From contig NZ_JARKMX010000002.1 of the NCBI RefSeq assembly GCF_029360705.1, positions 248,001 through 312,000 of the forward strand: a DNA stretch of 64,000 nucleotides. Direction: 5' to 3'. Each line of letters starts with the position of its first letter. Position 1 is the stretch's first letter. Of this stretch, positions 61,885 to 64,000 are shown piece by piece. The translations under genes were made by a program, and so were the position numbers. The stretch is from Paraflavitalea pollutisoli (GTDB lineage: Bacteria; Bacteroidota; Bacteroidia; Chitinophagales; Chitinophagaceae). The notes under the pieces were generated by a model. The model saw only the letters and a program-made list of their open reading frames with translations, did not search any database and was not told the DNA's origin.

Positions 61885-64000
61885 CTATTTCCGCCCTTTT
61901 TTCACAAAACTCATCAACAGGGTGGGCAGGAAAATAAGATTGGTAAGGGTTGCCAGTACCAGGGTGAGCGACGTGAGCCAACCCAGGGCCTGTGTACCAC
62001 CGAAACCACTGAAACAAAAGATCACGAAACCTGCGATCAACACGAGTGACGTATAAATGATACTGATACCAGTTTTATGAATGGTGTCGATCACTATTTC
62101 CTGGGCAGGCTTTTCGATTTTATAAAGCTCCTGCTTGTAATTGACCAGGAATCGGATCGTGATATCAACGGCGATACCCAGGGCTACCGAGAAAACCAGT
62201 ACGGTGGAGGGTTTAATGGCCACACCAGTCCATCCCATCACGCCCGCGGTGATCACCAGCGGAATAACGTTGGGCACGAGTGAGCACAACAGGATCTTCA
62301 CCGAACGGAACAGGTAGAGCATGCACAAGGCGATCAACAGAAAAGCCCAGGCAATACTTTCTTTAAGTCCATTGATGATAAAGGCACTGCCTTCGAGGAA
62401 GGTGACCGTGGTGCCTGTGTACTCGACCTTATAACGGGTGGTATCGAACAGCTGATCGCTTTTCGCCTGGATATTGCTGATCAGCTCCGGCAGGCGTTTG
62501 CTACCCACATCGGCCATGTTGACCGTGACCCGGGTACGCTGGCGGGTGCTGTCCATATAAGATCGAACGACTTTATTGAATGTACTCTGTTTGGCGGTGC
62601 TGTCTTCCGGTTTGGCACTGAGGTATTGCGCCAGAAAACCGACGTCGAAGCTGGTGGGCAGTCCGTATTGCACACTATCCCCATCGTAGTATGCCTGGCG
62701 GGCAAACTTCAAGCCTTCTACAATCGAAAGGGGGCGTGCCATTTCGGGCTGTTCTTTGATATAAGTGGAAAGGGTGTCGATCTTGGCGAGTGTCTGCAGC
62801 ATATTGGCCCGCAGTCCATTCTTGCGTTTGGTGTCGACTACGATCTCGAGCGGCATGATGCCTTTAAAGTTCTTTTCGAAAAACTTGAGGTCGGTATAGA
62901 TCTTATCCGTCTTGGGCAGGTCATCGACCATGAAGCCCACCGACTTGAGGCGGAAGATGCCGACAACCGCCACGACCATAATCAGGGCCGTTACGCCATA
63001 GATCGTTTTACGATGCCCCACCGACCAGATCTCGAGACGATCCAGTGCAGACAGCATCCATTTATTGTCGAGGTATTTGGTGTGGCGGGGTTTGGGGGCA
63101 GGCAGAAAACTCAGGGCTACTGGGATCAGGATCACCGAAATGAAGAAAAGCGCCATGATATTGATGCCTGCTACGAAGCCAAACTCTTTCAATACCGCAC
63201 TTTTGGTGAGCGCAAATACACCAAAGCCAATAGCTGCAGCAATGTTACAGAACAGGGTAACGATACCCATACGGCTGATCATTTCTGTCAGCGCCTTTTG
63301 CTTCCTGGCCTTCAGCTCCAGGGAAGGGTCAGTATCGCTCCAGGCTGTATGGAATTTGTTGAGGAAATAAATACAATTGGGAATGCCGATCACGACCACC
63401 AGCGGTGGAATGAGGGCGTTGAGGATGGTGATCTTGTAGCCCATCAGCACCATGGTACCGAGGCTCCACAATACACCAATGATCACCACCGCCAGCGACA
63501 TACTCATGGCGCTAAAGCTGCGGAAAGAGACCAACAGCAGAACAGCCGACAAGATCACAGAGCCCAGCAGGAACCATTGCATTTCCCGGGCAACCTTGGT
63601 AGCTATATTGGTGCGGATCAGCGGCAAGCCACTGTAGTGCATGTCGATGGAATGTTTTTTACCAAAAGCCTCGCCTACGGCGACGATGTCGGCGACCACA
63701 TCATTTCTCTTTTTGGAGTTGAGTACTTCCTTGTTGACCCCAATGGCCATGAGGTACGTGTGGGTGGTGGGATTGTACAACAGGCCCTGGTAAAAAGGCA
63801 GGCTGTGGAATACGGCGGCAGCGCTGTCGAGGGTAGCCTGTGATAATTTACCGGGCGGGAATACCGGAACGGCATCCAGCTTTTCGCCGGCAGAATCGCG
63901 GCGCAGGTTGGTGGCGGCTGGTACACTCAGCACGCTTTCTACGTGCTGCACTTTTTTCAGGTCGGCCGCCAGCTGGACATAATCATTGAAAACGGCTTCC
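61885..64000 (-). CDS. RND/MMPL-family transporter, N-terminus beyond the window
   Basis: The frame stays open to the right edge (reading EAVFNDYVQLAADLKKV before the first possible internal start), so it is truncated; at least 705 residues are present. Two groups of membrane helices enclose a large periplasmic domain. The sterol-sensing/RND core is seen in VVIGIPNCIYFLNKFH and LVFSVALGIAVDITIRFLVNYKQEL. It resembles the hydrophobic-substrate exporters of the MMPL class. Substrate may be a lipid or hopanoid-like molecule; this is inference from family. Confidence 0.88.
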   Translation of the reverse strand, partial: EAVFNDYVQLAADLKKVQHVESVLSVPAATNLRRDSAGEKLDAVPVFPPGKLSQATLDSAAAVFHSLPFYQGLLYNPTTHTYLMAIGVNKEVLNSKKRNDVVADIVAVGEAFGKKHSIDMHYSGLPLIRTNIATKVAREMQWFLLGSVILSAVLLLVSFRSFSAMSMSLAVVIIGVLWSLGTMVLMGYKITILNALIPPLVVVIGIPNCIYFLNKFHTAWSDTDPSLELKARKQKALTEMISRMGIVTLFCNIAAAIGFGVFALTKSAVLKEFGFVAGINIMALFFISVILIPVALSFLPAPKPRHTKYLDNKWMLSALDRLEIWSVGHRKTIYGVTALIMVVAVVGIFRLKSVGFMVDDLPKTDKIYTDLKFFEKNFKGIMPLEIVVDTKRKNGLRANMLQTLAKIDTLSTYIKEQPEMARPLSIVEGLKFARQAYYDGDSVQYGLPTSFDVGFLAQYLSAKPEDSTAKQSTFNKVVRSYMDSTRQRTRVTVNMADVGSKRLPELISNIQAKSDQLFDTTRYKVEYTGTTVTFLEGSAFIINGLKESIAWAFLLIALCMLYLFRSVKILLCSLVPNVIPLVITAGVMGWTGVAIKPSTVLVFSVALGIAVDITIRFLVNYKQELYKIEKPAQEIVIDTIHKTGISIIYTSLVLIAGFVIFCFSGFGGTQALGWLTSLTLVLATLTNLIFLPTLLMSFVKKGRK

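Overview
The window is a chromosomal segment of a Bacteroidota bacterium, most likely of the order Chitinophagales (Chitinophagaceae-like). The evidence is a SusC/SusD pair, STN-type TonB receptors, DUF4249, a T9SS sorting domain, a split KdpD sensor, TAnnTTTG-type promoter elements and HmuY-type heme uptake. The base composition is moderately GC-rich for the phylum. No species is assigned, and no mobile element, CRISPR array, rRNA or tRNA was seen.

Layout. 1-2.6 kb: divergent pectin genes (a left-truncated pectate lyase and a CE12 acetylesterase) around a large dyad. 2.7-8.1 kb: an ECF sigma factor with a membrane partner, an M28 peptidase, a DUF5009 acyltransferase-like membrane protein and a small outer-membrane protein. 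8.3-15.5 kb: a four-gene outer-membrane locus (unknown secreted protein, STN/TonB receptor, DUF4249 lipoprotein, large MG2-like protein). 15.7-17.2 kb: a DUF6265 protein and an AraC regulator. 17.2-30.1 kb: an extended potassium (Kdp) region. It holds histidine kinase, KdpD sensor half, GNAT, DUF7674 protein, porin, KdpC, KdpB, KdpA, KdpF and two further tiny membrane peptides, then a divergent dicarboxylate symporter and a sigma-54-type response regulator. 30.2-32.1 kb: a T9SS-secreted glycosidase-like protein. 32.4-38.5 kb: a carotenoid cluster (crtY, crtZ, idi, crtB, crtI, ECF sigma factor, B12-dependent MerR photoreceptor). 38.9-47.3 kb: a heme-acquisition operon (HmuR, HmuY, HmuTUV, HmuS, DUF6686) with an AraC regulator. 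47.4-55.9 kb: M23 peptidase, alaS, PDZ protein, gatB and a TlpA-like thioredoxin lipoprotein. 56-61.4 kb: a SusC/SusD/lipoprotein locus. 61.9 kb to the right edge: an RND/MMPL transporter that runs off the window.

How the genes work together. Kdp is the richest region. The structural operon (three small peptides, then A, B, C and porin) and the sensor operon (DUF7674, GNAT, KdpD half, kinase) each carry the same upstream arrangement. A shared 12-base core lies inside paired CTTTC/GAAAG dyads. It sits 110-112 bases upstream of a shared -24/-12-like element, which lies 20-31 bases before the first start codon. A sigma-54 activator is encoded a few kb away. This looks like one regulon in which the sensor operon is co-activated with the pump, and it is the strongest unexplained signal here. 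In the carotenoid cluster the regulator has the W-x9-E-H photoreceptor motif, and a perfect 16-base palindrome overlaps the putative -10 region of the sigma-factor gene, consistent with dark repression. All functional statements are from reading the sequence; no database search was run.
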